Below, one piece after another: positions 32,794 to 41,391 of a stretch of DNA of 64,000 bases. The stretch's first letter is position 1, and each line of letters begins with the position of its first letter. The notes under the pieces were generated by a model. The model was given only the letters and a program-made list of their open reading frames with translations, made no database searches and was not told where the DNA came from. Origin of the DNA: Flammeovirga yaeyamensis (GTDB lineage Bacteria; Bacteroidota; Bacteroidia; Cytophagales; Flammeovirgaceae); NCBI RefSeq assembly GCF_018736045.1, contig NZ_CP076133.1, positions 310,001 to 374,000 of the forward strand. The letters run 5' to 3'. The translations under genes and the position numbers were made by a program.

Positions 32794-34305
32794 TTAATTT
32801 ACTTGCTTTCGCTTATATTCCTGTAGCTCCTTAGTAGGTTCCAAAATAGTACCTTGTCCCCAATCATATCCTTTGGAGGTTACCACCTTCTCGAATTTCA
32901 CTTTCTTTGGTTGAGTAAACTCTTTGTAATCTTTATCCGTTAGATCTTTTCTTTCTATAACTAATATTTCTCTAGTGTCTTCGGAATTCGCCACTATGTT
33001 AAACCTCACTTTTACCTCGTTCATCGTTTTATCAACTAAAAAGCGTTTCCTCTTCTTTAAAATCGAGAAACTTCTTTCTACGGAAAATGACGTATGTTCT
33101 ACGGCCTTCAAATACTTTAAATAGTATTTGTCTTTATCCTTTTGAAAAATCACTCTCCCTTTCTTAAATAATTCTGTATAGCCAAAGCCGAATAGGTGAA
33201 TATCTCTCCCTTCTTTATCTGGTGCATATTCAAAATCTAAAGATAATATCGCATAAGTCTCGGTAGATACATACATACTGCCTTTAAATAAACCTCCATT
33301 TTTTGGAGTAAAATGTATGAGGTAAACCACATCGTCGTCGTACATCGATACACCCTTGATCTCATATTTGTATTTCCCTCTTTTGGTAATAAATTCCCAA
33401 TTCTTACTATCTATATCCGCATAATCTTTAGCAGTTGAACGTATTCCTCCTTTAACATAAGAAGTCACCATCTGAAAACTCGTGCTATCTCTTCTAGGCT
33501 CATCTTCTTTGGTGATATCAGAAGAGTCCCCTCTTATTTTAGTAGATATTATACCCATTTTAAATCGATAATACACATCGTCATCCGCAAAAGTAGACTC
33601 CATGTCATCGAGTAAAAATTCAAATTTCTTAGACAGTTCATCATATGCTTTGGAAGCTGTTGATTCCTCTAAGGAAATCGCTTTATAAGGTTTTAACTTT
33701 GTGCTATCTTGATGATGAAGTAGATATAGTTGAACATCGCTGTAATCTATAAATTCATCGGGCATCATATTCATCACATTATTTAAGGTTTCCTGATCGA
33801 TACCATCAAAGCTTGATTTCTTAATCGTCATTGGGTTCATAATCGCTTTATCTAGTGCGACCTTACCAAAGTGATGTACAAACATAAAATCCTCGTGAGA
33901 AGGAAGATCTTGATAATTCTTTGAGAAATTATCTTCTATCAAAGCCACAATGTCTTTTGGGGAGATGTCTTTGTCTGTTACCTCCACCTCATCTAAATTC
34001 ATTACGTTTGGATGAAGTGAGATCTTAGAATTTTCTGGTAACTCTCTAATACGAACCTTAACGGGAGAGTAGCCTCCAAAATAAAAAGTTAAAGAATCGT
34101 TTTCATCAATGTTTTTGATGGAGAAAGCAAATTTCCCCTCTGAATTGGAAACGGTACCCTTTCTACTATTATTTAATATGATATTAGTATAAGGTAATGG
34201 GTCTTGGGTTTCAGCATCAACAATAACACCTTTGATTACATCTTGTCCATAAAGGGAAGTTATTGATAGTAAAGTTATTAAGATAGATTGATAAAATAGT
34301 TTCAT
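32794..34305 (-). CDS. Secreted protein with CarboxypepD_reg-like domain
   Basis: About 503 residues from ATG 34305, which starts a signal peptide (MKLFYQSILITLLSITSLYG); an ATG 27 bases upstream is less likely. Residues 20-100 are the carboxypeptidase-regulatory-like beta sandwich (VIKGVIVDAETQDPLPYTNI, GTVSNSEGKFAFSIKN) usual in Bacteroidota surface proteins. The rest (mature residues 110-500) is beta-rich and lacks a TonB barrel. It probably lies in the periplasm or at the outer membrane; function unknown. Confidence 0.65.
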   Translation of the reverse strand: MKLFYQSILITLLSITSLYGQDVIKGVIVDAETQDPLPYTNIILNNSRKGTVSNSEGKFAFSIKNIDENDSLTFYFGGYSPVKVRIRELPENSKISLHPNVMNLDEVEVTDKDISPKDIVALIEDNFSKNYQDLPSHEDFMFVHHFGKVALDKAIMNPMTIKKSSFDGIDQETLNNVMNMMPDEFIDYSDVQLYLLHHQDSTKLKPYKAISLEESTASKAYDELSKKFEFLLDDMESTFADDDVYYRFKMGIISTKIRGDSSDITKEDEPRRDSTSFQMVTSYVKGGIRSTAKDYADIDSKNWEFITKRGKYKYEIKGVSMYDDDVVYLIHFTPKNGGLFKGSMYVSTETYAILSLDFEYAPDKEGRDIHLFGFGYTELFKKGRVIFQKDKDKYYLKYLKAVEHTSFSVERSFSILKKRKRFLVDKTMNEVKVRFNIVANSEDTREILVIERKDLTDKDYKEFTQPKKVKFEKVVTSKGYDWGQGTILEPTKELQEYKRKQVN

Positions 34306-34379
34306 TTTTTTCGTTTTAATTTGACATGTCAAGATACAAAATAAGACGCTTCAAAATGAAAAAAAGAGGTAATGCTTTA

Positions 34380-34544
34380 TTAAAAATTAGAACTTATAAG
34401 TTCAGTGGCCTTTAAATCAATTATCATATGTTCAATGTTACTGATAATATAATAGAAGAGAACAAAATATTGTTTTGCTCCTTGTACTAGTAAAAAGACA
34501 AGGCTACACAGTATGACGATTAATCTTTGTTTTTCTTGTTCCAT
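34380..34544 (-). CDS. Possible short membrane protein
   Basis: A 54-codon ORF from ATG 34544: MEQEKQRLIVILCSLVFLLV then QGAKQYFVLFYYIISN, then IEHMIIDLKATELISSNF. One hydrophobic helix after a charged start. No supporting signal such as a terminator; could be chance. Confidence 0.3.
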   Translation of the reverse strand: MEQEKQRLIVILCSLVFLLVQGAKQYFVLFYYIISNIEHMIIDLKATELISSNF

Positions 34545-34811
34545 GATACAGTGGGTAATAGTTACTTCACTCAAAAAACAAGATTGAATTCTCACTCGTT
34601 CAAAAAGTAGAAGTCAAAAAAAGTTCATTTACGTAACTAAACAACCGATTGCATCATTTTTTATATAGGAAAACACTGAAAAAAAGTAAAAATGCTTATG
34701 TAAATATGAATTTGTAAATATTTATAATGAATATTCTTTGAAGTTTTAAGACTTTTTCTTTGATTTACCACACACTTACGAAATGATCTATTATTAACTG
34801 TATTTTTTACA

Positions 34812-35057
34812 ATGTCCAAAGAACTCAAAACAATCAAACTTTTGGCTGGTATCTGCCTGAGCAATAATATCAGTCTACAAACAATTGTCCGTCAAATGGG
34901 AATTCAAGCGTCTACATTTGAAATTGAAGAAATGGTTGAACAACTATTTGCCCAAGGGTATATTTCAAATATTGAAAAAAGTCCAAAAGGCGTTTTTTGT
35001 TCAATTACATCTACAGGTACAGAAAGAGCTCAAGAGTTACTTGAGTCTGCTATCTAA
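34812..35057 (+). CDS. Small protein, possible winged-helix type
   Basis: 81 residues, no signal: MSKELKTIKLLAGICLSNNI, SLQTIVRQMGIQASTFEIEE, MVEQLFAQGYISNIEKSPKG, ending ELLESAI. The pattern of helices followed by GYI and GVFCSITSTG looks like a small winged helix-turn-helix, possibly DNA binding. A strong terminator follows at 35118. Family not recognised with certainty. Confidence 0.55.
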   Translation: MSKELKTIKLLAGICLSNNISLQTIVRQMGIQASTFEIEEMVEQLFAQGYISNIEKSPKGVFCSITSTGTERAQELLESAI

Positions 35058-35117
35058 TAATCGCATATAAGGAAATAAAACTACCAAGTATTTAAGATCC
35101 TTGAGATGTAAAAAACT

Positions 35118-35157
35118 AAGAGGTTGTCACACAGTTATTTGTGACAACCTCTTTTTT
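35118..35157 (+). terminator. Intrinsic terminator
   Basis: AAGAGGTTGTCACA and TGTGACAACCTCTT form a perfect 14-base stem followed by a T run. Confidence 0.85.
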
Positions 35158-35324
35158 ATATCAAATTTTTTTCAAAACATGACATAAGTCATGTTTTAAC
35201 TAAAAAAAGATCATGAAAAGTGTTGAAATATTAATTTAAATTTATAGTGTAAAAAATACATTAATTAACTTGATACCTATTTAACCTTAACCAATATACA
35301 TAATCAACACAATCAGCTTAGCTT

Positions 35325-35363
35325 AAAAAAAACTGCTCCAATTTATTATTGAAGCAGTTTTTT
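35325..35363. terminator. Bidirectional terminator
   Basis: AAAACTGCTCCAAT pairs with ATTGAAGCAGTTTT with one mismatch and has A and T runs outside, serving either strand. It follows the possible small minus-strand gene at 35382-35498. Confidence 0.7.
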
Positions 35364-35381
35364 GTAATAAAAGTAAAACTA

Positions 35382-35498
35382 CTAATATACAAGTGAAAGT
35401 ACACCAAATACTACAACGCTCATAATTCCTGCTAAATACAAGGTTTCTAAATACAGTTTTGCTCGTAGTTTCATCGTTTCTTTGTTAATCATCTTCAT
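35382..35498 (-). CDS. Possible 38-residue single-TM protein
   Basis: ATG 35498 to TAG 35382: MKMINKETMKLRAKLYLETL then YLAGIMSVVVFGVLSLVY. A positively charged start leads into one C-terminal hydrophobic helix, and a terminator lies directly 3' of it. This arrangement suggests a small tail-anchored protein. Evidence is limited to ORF shape and the terminator. Confidence 0.4.
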   Translation of the reverse strand: MKMINKETMKLRAKLYLETLYLAGIMSVVVFGVLSLVY

Positions 35499-35730
35499 TA
35501 AGTCGTTATCGTTCCCTATTTGTTTTTCAAGTTGTTCTGTTTAGACAATTTATTATTATAGTTTGTCAATGAGAACCGTGAATTTAATATTTTTTACGGT
35601 AAAATCAAGGTATTAATACTGAACAACTTAGTAAGTAAACAACATTAAAAAGCTATACCCTATCGTTTTATAGATACTTAACACCAATAACATTGAACAC
35701 TTAACGTATTTTAGTCGATGATTATCTATT
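35499..35730. other. Noncoding spacer
   Basis: AT-rich; nothing recognised besides the likely leader of the small gene. Confidence 0.3.
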
Positions 35731-38226
35731 TTAATTATTTTTAAAAGTTTTTACTTCATAATAAGGTTCGCCTCTTTGATCTATACCCTCCACTTCTATC
35801 AGATAGTCAGATGCTTTATCATCAGTAAAAAATTCTACTGTTCCGGTACCTATACTATCAATCTCTACATTAGGGAACCACTCTAAAGTAATTCTATGGT
35901 CGGGTTTTCTATGATCATCACTTTGGACATCATATTTAGGTGTATAGTATTCCTTGCCAACATAATAACCTGGGTGTTTAATACTGTTGATTCCATAAAC
36001 GGTATAATTAGGGGATGATCCTCCGGTTTTAGACCATAATGCAATTATTCCATTTTCTGCTCCATACACATAAAGTGCTGCATCAGCAGGGCTCAATACC
36101 TCAAAATATTCAATTTCAGATGCCATCATTGATTTTAACATCACGATATCTGCAGTGAAGTTATCTAGAATCACTGGGAAGTCGTTAAAATCTGTAATGA
36201 TCCCTGCCTCATCAATATCAGCTACTCCACCATTAGATCCGATACCGTATCTTCTTAACATCATTGATGCTCTAGGATTGTATTGAAGCATTTGCCAGAC
36301 CGTCATGCCCTCATAATTCATAGAATCGATAATCACTTTGCTTAGAACATCTGTATGAAGTTTACCTGGACGGTCGAAAGGATCGTTTTCTGCCAACTCA
36401 GAAATTTCTACTTCATCAAGAATGATGGTTTTAGAATCGAATGCTCTATTTATCTTTTCAATATCTAAAACTTCTTTCTCATAGGCAGATAACGCATTTA
36501 TGGTTTCCTCCTTAACAGTTGATGAAAATGGATAAATAATTGGTGAATCCACTCCGTATAAAGAAATATCTACGTTTTTATTTTCTGTAGTCCTGCCCTT
36601 TTTAGTATTAAATTTTTTGGCAGAAAAAACGAAATCGGTAGTATCATAAAAGACCATTCCTGTAAACATAAACTTACCAAGATCGTCTGTTACGACTTGC
36701 TCGGCATACGACCTTTCTCCATTCAAAGAAGTCATCGTAATTTCCGATACTCTTACCTTCTCCTTGTTCAATACTTTTGTAGTTCTACCCATAATAGAGA
36801 TACCTCTCTCTGGTAAGAACTCCATTTTTAGGGAATCGTCCAAATGATCCAACCATACAGGTTGTTCATAACCTTGGGTCAACATCAAGTTATCTAACCA
36901 ATTAGATTTTTCTAAGCTGTAATCGGCAAAATAGGATTTCGGTTGCTCTATATTACCTTTAATTTCATTTTGAAATAGCCAGCTAGATTCTAATGTTTTG
37001 GTTTTCGTATCCATGTCAATCAAGTTCTTATCAACGATACTGATGGAAGATACACCTGATATGCCTGTACTGTCGCTGTCTTTCAAATCTAATGTTACAG
37101 TGGCCTTATCTCTCTTTTTATACATTGGCTTGTCCATAGAGATGGATAAGTTTTGAGGAATGTATTTAAACGATTTACGTTCGACAATAGGTAATAAATC
37201 TTTATTCAATAAAGTGAATCTTACTACGCCATTTTTGATTCGATCTGTGGGTATTTTAATAAAGGCAGTCACATTTTTTGATGCAATGCTCCATGTATTC
37301 AATACTTCCCCTCTTTGGGACATCATCAAATGCACTCCTTCTGCCAATTGATTATCGTTGGAAATTATTTGAGCCCTCCAGATCTCAGGCTTAATATTAT
37401 TGATCTTTAAAACCGTTGTTTGTGTTTCCACTTTTGGTAGATCATATTTTGTAGGATGTTGTTTGTGAAGGTCTTTATTAAGTACGGCATAGTACTTCTC
37501 GTTATTTTTTGGTGAAAGGTACAAGCTTCCCATTCCCAAATAATCACTTTTTATTTCTTGAACTTTTTCATCATTTTGATTAAAAACCGTTGCCGTAAAG
37601 TCTTGACCATATCCGGATTCGTTGAGTAATTTAAATCCAACTTTATTTGGGATGTTGGCCATCATTTTTCCCGACTCAGCAAAAAATTGCAAATCAAATT
37701 CTTGATTATAATGCTGACCATCGTTGATTTCTGATGATGAGTCGTTGACATTCTTTTCTTCAGCAACTCTTCTTTGTTCTATATCGATTTGAAAGACATT
37801 TACTTTTTGCTCGAAGAAATAATCAGTTCCATAATTTCTCATCCAATTGGTATAGGCTCTTAATAAATACTCTCCTTGAGCTAGTTCGGTACTTAATTTA
37901 ATGTCTCCGTGATTGTGTTCTTTATCCAAATGAATGACTTGTTTAGAAACAATCTCACTCTTTGGGTTAATCCATTCCACATACACCGTTTTACTTAATT
38001 GTTGGGGTAGAAAACGTGATGCTTCTCTGAGGTACACTTTATAATAGATACTTTCACCAGCCATATAATAGGGCTTATCGGTATGAATATAAAGGACTTC
38101 TTTGGCTAAAAGTTTTCTTTGCTGATTGATCTTAGCTACTAATTTCTCAATTGGACTTTGTTCTGAAAAGTTCATTAAAAAAATAGAAACCACCAATAGA
38201 AAGATGAAGGTAGTTGCTTTTTTCAT
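35731..38226 (-). CDS. MG2-domain protein with TonB plug-like domain
   Basis: 831 residues. Signal peptide ends near LMNFSEQ. Residues 40-145 resemble an alpha-2-macroglobulin MG2 domain (EVLYIHTDKPYYMAGESIYY, GEYLLRAYTNWMRNYGTDYF). More beta-sandwich domains follow, then near 620-745 a plug-like region (DEVEISELAEN, DIVMLKSMMASEIEYFEVL, LYVYGAENGIIALWSKTGG) as in TonB receptors but without a barrel. This build is common in Bacteroidota and is exported to the outer membrane; the function is unclear. Confidence 0.7.
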   Translation of the reverse strand: MKKATTFIFLLVVSIFLMNFSEQSPIEKLVAKINQQRKLLAKEVLYIHTDKPYYMAGESIYYKVYLREASRFLPQQLSKTVYVEWINPKSEIVSKQVIHLDKEHNHGDIKLSTELAQGEYLLRAYTNWMRNYGTDYFFEQKVNVFQIDIEQRRVAEEKNVNDSSSEINDGQHYNQEFDLQFFAESGKMMANIPNKVGFKLLNESGYGQDFTATVFNQNDEKVQEIKSDYLGMGSLYLSPKNNEKYYAVLNKDLHKQHPTKYDLPKVETQTTVLKINNIKPEIWRAQIISNDNQLAEGVHLMMSQRGEVLNTWSIASKNVTAFIKIPTDRIKNGVVRFTLLNKDLLPIVERKSFKYIPQNLSISMDKPMYKKRDKATVTLDLKDSDSTGISGVSSISIVDKNLIDMDTKTKTLESSWLFQNEIKGNIEQPKSYFADYSLEKSNWLDNLMLTQGYEQPVWLDHLDDSLKMEFLPERGISIMGRTTKVLNKEKVRVSEITMTSLNGERSYAEQVVTDDLGKFMFTGMVFYDTTDFVFSAKKFNTKKGRTTENKNVDISLYGVDSPIIYPFSSTVKEETINALSAYEKEVLDIEKINRAFDSKTIILDEVEISELAENDPFDRPGKLHTDVLSKVIIDSMNYEGMTVWQMLQYNPRASMMLRRYGIGSNGGVADIDEAGIITDFNDFPVILDNFTADIVMLKSMMASEIEYFEVLSPADAALYVYGAENGIIALWSKTGGSSPNYTVYGINSIKHPGYYVGKEYYTPKYDVQSDDHRKPDHRITLEWFPNVEIDSIGTGTVEFFTDDKASDYLIEVEGIDQRGEPYYEVKTFKNN

Positions 38227-38470
38227 TGTTAATTTAATTCCTGAGTTTCCTCTATTTTAATTAGTCACACATTAAATTTATTATCTATTACAAATTTAAA
38301 TAAATAATTGATTTCTAGACTATACGTTTTAATATTTCAAGAAAACATATCAAAATAGAAGGGTTGGATAAGTTCTTATATTATTGGTATTCTATTTGAT
38401 TTAATAGATTTGATAAACAACCACACTACACATTGAGTTAACAGCTCAAAACAATAAAATAGCCAATTAA

Positions 38471-38974
38471 ATGAAATTATTACTACTAAATTTATTACTG
38501 CTCTTTTTCTTCTCAAATTGTGATCAAAAAGATATATCAAACAGAGAATCAAAAAGTGCAATCCAACTAATTAAAGTATTCTCCAAAAAAGATAACGCCA
38601 TGAGTTATCAATACAACTTATACAAGGATAGCACTTTCACTAAAGAATTTTATACCAATAAGATCGATAAAAACGATCAGGTAATTTCAGCCACCTATCA
38701 ATTGTATTCTGGTACTTATACTACAGAAGCCAATACTATTATTTTTCATTCCACCTCTCTTTATTATGAGACTTATCAGGTATTTGCCTCTGATACGAGT
38801 CCGTCATTAATAAGTGGTTCTTTTGATGTAAATAATAAATTTCAGGAAAAGTATTTAGATCAGGCTTATTATCATCAGGAAGTCAATTTAGATCTACATT
38901 CTAAGTTTAAATTATTGCAAGAGTTTACTTCTTATAAGAAACTGCTCGCTAGTAATGAGCTCCAAAATCAATAA
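38471..38974 (+). CDS. Small lipoprotein of unknown function
   Basis: 167 residues with lipobox LLLFFFSNCDQKD. The mature part is beta-rich with Tyr/Thr/Ser (YQYNLYKDSTFTKEFYTNKI, YTTEANTIIFHSTSLYYETY). No family recognised. The next gene starts 98 bases downstream after its own possible promoter. Confidence 0.6.
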   Translation: MKLLLLNLLLLFFFSNCDQKDISNRESKSAIQLIKVFSKKDNAMSYQYNLYKDSTFTKEFYTNKIDKNDQVISATYQLYSGTYTTEANTIIFHSTSLYYETYQVFASDTSPSLISGSFDVNNKFQEKYLDQAYYHQEVNLDLHSKFKLLQEFTSYKKLLASNELQNQ

Positions 38975-39017
38975 GCAAATATAAAATTAACACAGAGTTT
39001 ACTGTTCACTTTCTTCA

Positions 39018-39042
39018 TTGGTCAATCATATCCTTACTTTTG
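39018..39042 (+). promoter_or_regulatory. Possible Bacteroidota-type promoter
   Basis: TTG at 39018 and TACTTTTG at 39035-39042 match the Bacteroidota TTG...TAnnTTTG pattern ahead of the DUF5106-like gene. The spacer of 14 bases is shorter than usual. Confidence 0.3.
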
Positions 39043-39072
39043 GGTAAACTAAGCTAGAACCTAATTTTACTA

Positions 39073-39879
39073 ATGAAGTATTTAATTTTCACCCTCATCT
39101 TAATTACTACCTATTTCCCTGTGAAAGCACAGGAGGTAGAAAGTAATTATACAGCAACTTTTTGGTCAAATAATTCCATAGAGAAGATAAATGATGAAAC
39201 ATTGACTCATAAATTAATTCTTGAGTATTTATATGGAATGAGAGAATTTAGTGATGATATGATTTACATGGAAATCTATCGTTTCATATCGCATAAAAGT
39301 CAGAATAAGCATACCCTCGTTTACTATTTAAACACTTTTGATGATCTATTATTTCAACCTACATCAAAAAGTCGTTACGTCCCTTTTTATGAATTAATTG
39401 CGAATATCTATTTGAAGCATTCTGATATTAGTGAACTATATAAAAAACGATTAATCTATCAGTTAGAGAATATCAATAAGAATGGACAAGGAACTATTGC
39501 CACTAATTTTAGGTATGAGCATGATGGAAAAATAAACCACCTTTTCGACTTAAAAAGTCCTTTTACTCTAGTGATCTTTACGAATAGTGAATCTAATAAC
39601 TGCATCAACAATTATAAAGCGATGAGTAAAAGTAAGGATATCGAAAGAGCGATTGACAAAGGATATTTAAAAGTTTTGATGATCGAAAATTCTGGTAAAC
39701 CTACTGAATACAAAAACGAAAAATGGATTTGGGGAAGCGATATTGATCAATTAATAGAAAAAGACGACCTCTACTATACCCCTTCCTTACCATCAATTTA
39801 TCTATTGGATAAGGATAAACGAATCTATTTTAAAGATGCCTCTTTAGAAAAAATTAATGGTATCTTCGAAAGTTTATAG
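39073..39879 (+). CDS. DUF5106/thioredoxin-fold-like secreted protein
   Basis: 268 residues. Signal peptide MKYLIFTLILITTYFPVKAQ. A helical N-terminal half (LILEYLYGMREFSDDMIYME, YKKRLIYQLENINKNGQG) and a C-terminal thioredoxin-like fold (NHLFDLKSPFTLVIFTNSES, LKVLMIENSG, YTPSLPSIYLLDKDKRIYF). The redox CxxC is absent (NSESNNC in its place), so it is not a disulfide enzyme of the normal type. This matches DUF5106-type proteins of Bacteroidota. It overlaps the convergent HAD gene by 6 bases. Confidence 0.65.
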   Translation: MKYLIFTLILITTYFPVKAQEVESNYTATFWSNNSIEKINDETLTHKLILEYLYGMREFSDDMIYMEIYRFISHKSQNKHTLVYYLNTFDDLLFQPTSKSRYVPFYELIANIYLKHSDISELYKKRLIYQLENINKNGQGTIATNFRYEHDGKINHLFDLKSPFTLVIFTNSESNNCINNYKAMSKSKDIERAIDKGYLKVLMIENSGKPTEYKNEKWIWGSDIDQLIEKDDLYYTPSLPSIYLLDKDKRIYFKDASLEKINGIFESL

Positions 39880-40506
39880 GTCCAACAGATCGATCATTTT
39901 ATCAAATGTTTTGACGCCTTTTTGATTGAAAATTTCTTTTTCAGCTCCATCAACATAGGCCATCACTTTGAAACCGCCATTTAAAGCCGCTTCTACTCCA
40001 GAAAGACTGTCTTCTATTACAAGGCATTCTTCTGGAGAAAAACCTAATTGAGTAGCAGCATGAATAAACAATTTGGGATCAGGTTTCCATGCTTTAAGAT
40101 CATAAGCACTGTATAAATGATGATCAAAATACTGAATTAAACCTGTAGTAGTTAAGTTCAGTTGCATTTTAGACATTGGACCGTTTGATGCCACTGCATA
40201 AGGCAACTTCAATTGAGAAAGCACTTCTTTGATACCTTCTATTGGTTGAATATCGGTTTTAAATGCAGCGAACGTTTGTGCCCTAAATTGATCTTCAAAA
40301 TCTGATGGTAACTCTACATCATATTCTTCTTCGATACAATCTAGAATCTGATTAAATGCCTTACCCACGAATTTATCCAATGCTTCTTGATAAGTCATTG
40401 TTGCTCCATACTTGGCAAAGAGTTCGATAAACACTTTCATTGTAATCGATTCGCTATCGACAAGCACACCGTCGCAGTCAAAAATAATTGCTTTAATCTT
40501 CATCAT
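39874..40506 (-). CDS. HAD-superfamily phosphatase / beta-phosphoglucomutase-like
   Basis: 210 residues with HAD motif I (IIFDCDGVLVDSESIT; nucleophile Asp and acid Asp), motif II Ser in PYAVASNGPM, motif III Lys in LKAWKPDPKLF, and motif IV VIEDSLSGVEAAL. The helical cap inserted after motif I puts it in the beta-PGM/phosphatase group, acting on small sugar phosphates. The exact substrate cannot be read off. Confidence 0.85.
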   Translation of the reverse strand: MMKIKAIIFDCDGVLVDSESITMKVFIELFAKYGATMTYQEALDKFVGKAFNQILDCIEEEYDVELPSDFEDQFRAQTFAAFKTDIQPIEGIKEVLSQLKLPYAVASNGPMSKMQLNLTTTGLIQYFDHHLYSAYDLKAWKPDPKLFIHAATQLGFSPEECLVIEDSLSGVEAALNGGFKVMAYVDGAEKEIFNQKGVKTFDKMIDLLDL

Positions 40507-40528
40507 CTTTTGTTTGTTATTGATCTGA

Positions 40529-40560
40529 CAAAGATATTATTTTCCTTAGGACTTACTAAA
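40529..40560 (-). promoter_or_regulatory. Promoter of the HAD gene
   Basis: On the minus strand TTTAG, 19 bases, then TATCTTTG fits the Bacteroidota -33/-7 pattern (TTTG-N19-TAnnTTTG) 23-54 bases upstream of the HAD start. Confidence 0.5.
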
Positions 40561-40596
40561 TGAGGGTATTTTATTTTAATACTGAAAATATTGCAT

Positions 40597-40640
40597 TAAA
40601 ACATAAGGGTGGTATTATTACTAATCACCCTTATGTTTTA
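40597..40640. terminator. Terminator after the small basic protein gene
   Basis: AAAACATAAGGGTG pairs perfectly with CACCCTTATGTTTT around 14 bases of loop. It follows the stop of the gene at 40681 on the minus strand. Confidence 0.75.
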
Positions 40641-40680
40641 TTTCCCTCAAACTGTTTTCAATCATTAGGTATTCGTAAAA

Positions 40681-40890
40681 CTACAATCTGTTTCTTCTGA
40701 TCTGACGTGCTCTTACTCTTTTCCTTACTGCTCGTCTTTTTACTCTACGCTTTTTCTTGACAACAACTACTGTAGTCGTTGGTTCACCTTTTACAATTTT
40801 AGTTTCTCTCTCAAGAATTTCAATAGAAGAGGCATTCGCATAAAAACTTGTAGCAAATAATACACAAATGAATAGAATGATATTTTTCAT
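40681..40890 (-). CDS. Small exported very basic protein
   Basis: 69 residues: signal peptide MKNIILFICVLFATSFYANA, then a short acidic stretch, then VVVVKKKRRVKRRAVRKRVR and ARQIRRNRL. The last 26 residues are almost half Arg/Lys. A secreted polycation could bind nucleic acid or LPS or act as a structural peptide. It has its own terminator. No family recognised. Confidence 0.55.
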   Translation of the reverse strand: MKNIILFICVLFATSFYANASSIEILERETKIVKGEPTTTVVVVKKKRRVKRRAVRKRVRARQIRRNRL

Positions 40891-41391
40891 AGTTTACATT
40901 TTTTAAGTGAACATTCGATTCAGTAAAGGGATAAAGGTTTCATTTGTACTTGTTGTTTTAAAATTCTTTTATGAAAGCATAATATCTATTAGTTAATCAA
41001 CTACTTACAATTCATATTTAAATTAAAAATACACCCGGTTCGTGGAACAAGACCTCGTTGGGGAGGGTGAATTGATGAAATGCTCTATGATATAGCCAAT
41101 TTTAACTTTAACACAACAAGCGTCAATTTTATACCTCTTACCTCTTCCTTCTTACTTCAATTCCTCGCCCCCAGGAATAAATCCCTGAGCTTTTGATACA
41201 TTTTCTCCTTACCTATTAGTTATTACTTATTACCTAAAAGACGAGCGTTAACCTAGCACCTCCTAATTCCTAACTCATCACTTCTATCTTAAAACACTAT
41301 TCATTCGTTCGAACTTATTAACTCACAACCCTAAACTCAAATACTATTCAATCGTTCAAATAGTAATAACATCATTATTACGAATAGAAAC
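40891..41391. other. Long spacer before the efflux operon
   Basis: About 500 bases without a gene. It holds an imperfect inverted pair around CCCAGGAATAAATCCCTGAG (near 41171-41190), resembling a REP-type remnant, and the operator-like motifs listed separately. The sequence around 41110-41300 is pyrimidine-rich, unlike the neighbours. Confidence 0.4.
41296..41364 (+). promoter_or_regulatory. Paired operator-like motifs upstream of the RND operon
   Basis: Two related motifs, ACTATTCATTCGTTCGAAC at 41296 and ACTATTCAATCGTTCAAAT at 41343 (the second with ACTATT/AATAGT ends), lie 47 bases apart and 28 bases or more upstream of the adaptor start. They could bind a TetR-type repressor, which often controls RND pumps; no such gene is in the window. 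Confidence 0.35.

Noticed and set aside
34661-34864. 67-codon minus-strand ORF
   Set aside because: It overlaps the better-supported plus-strand gene at 34812 and lacks any coding signature.
39073-39879. Thiol-disulfide oxidoreductase for the DUF5106-like protein
   Set aside because: The thioredoxin-like fold is there, but the CxxC motif is missing.
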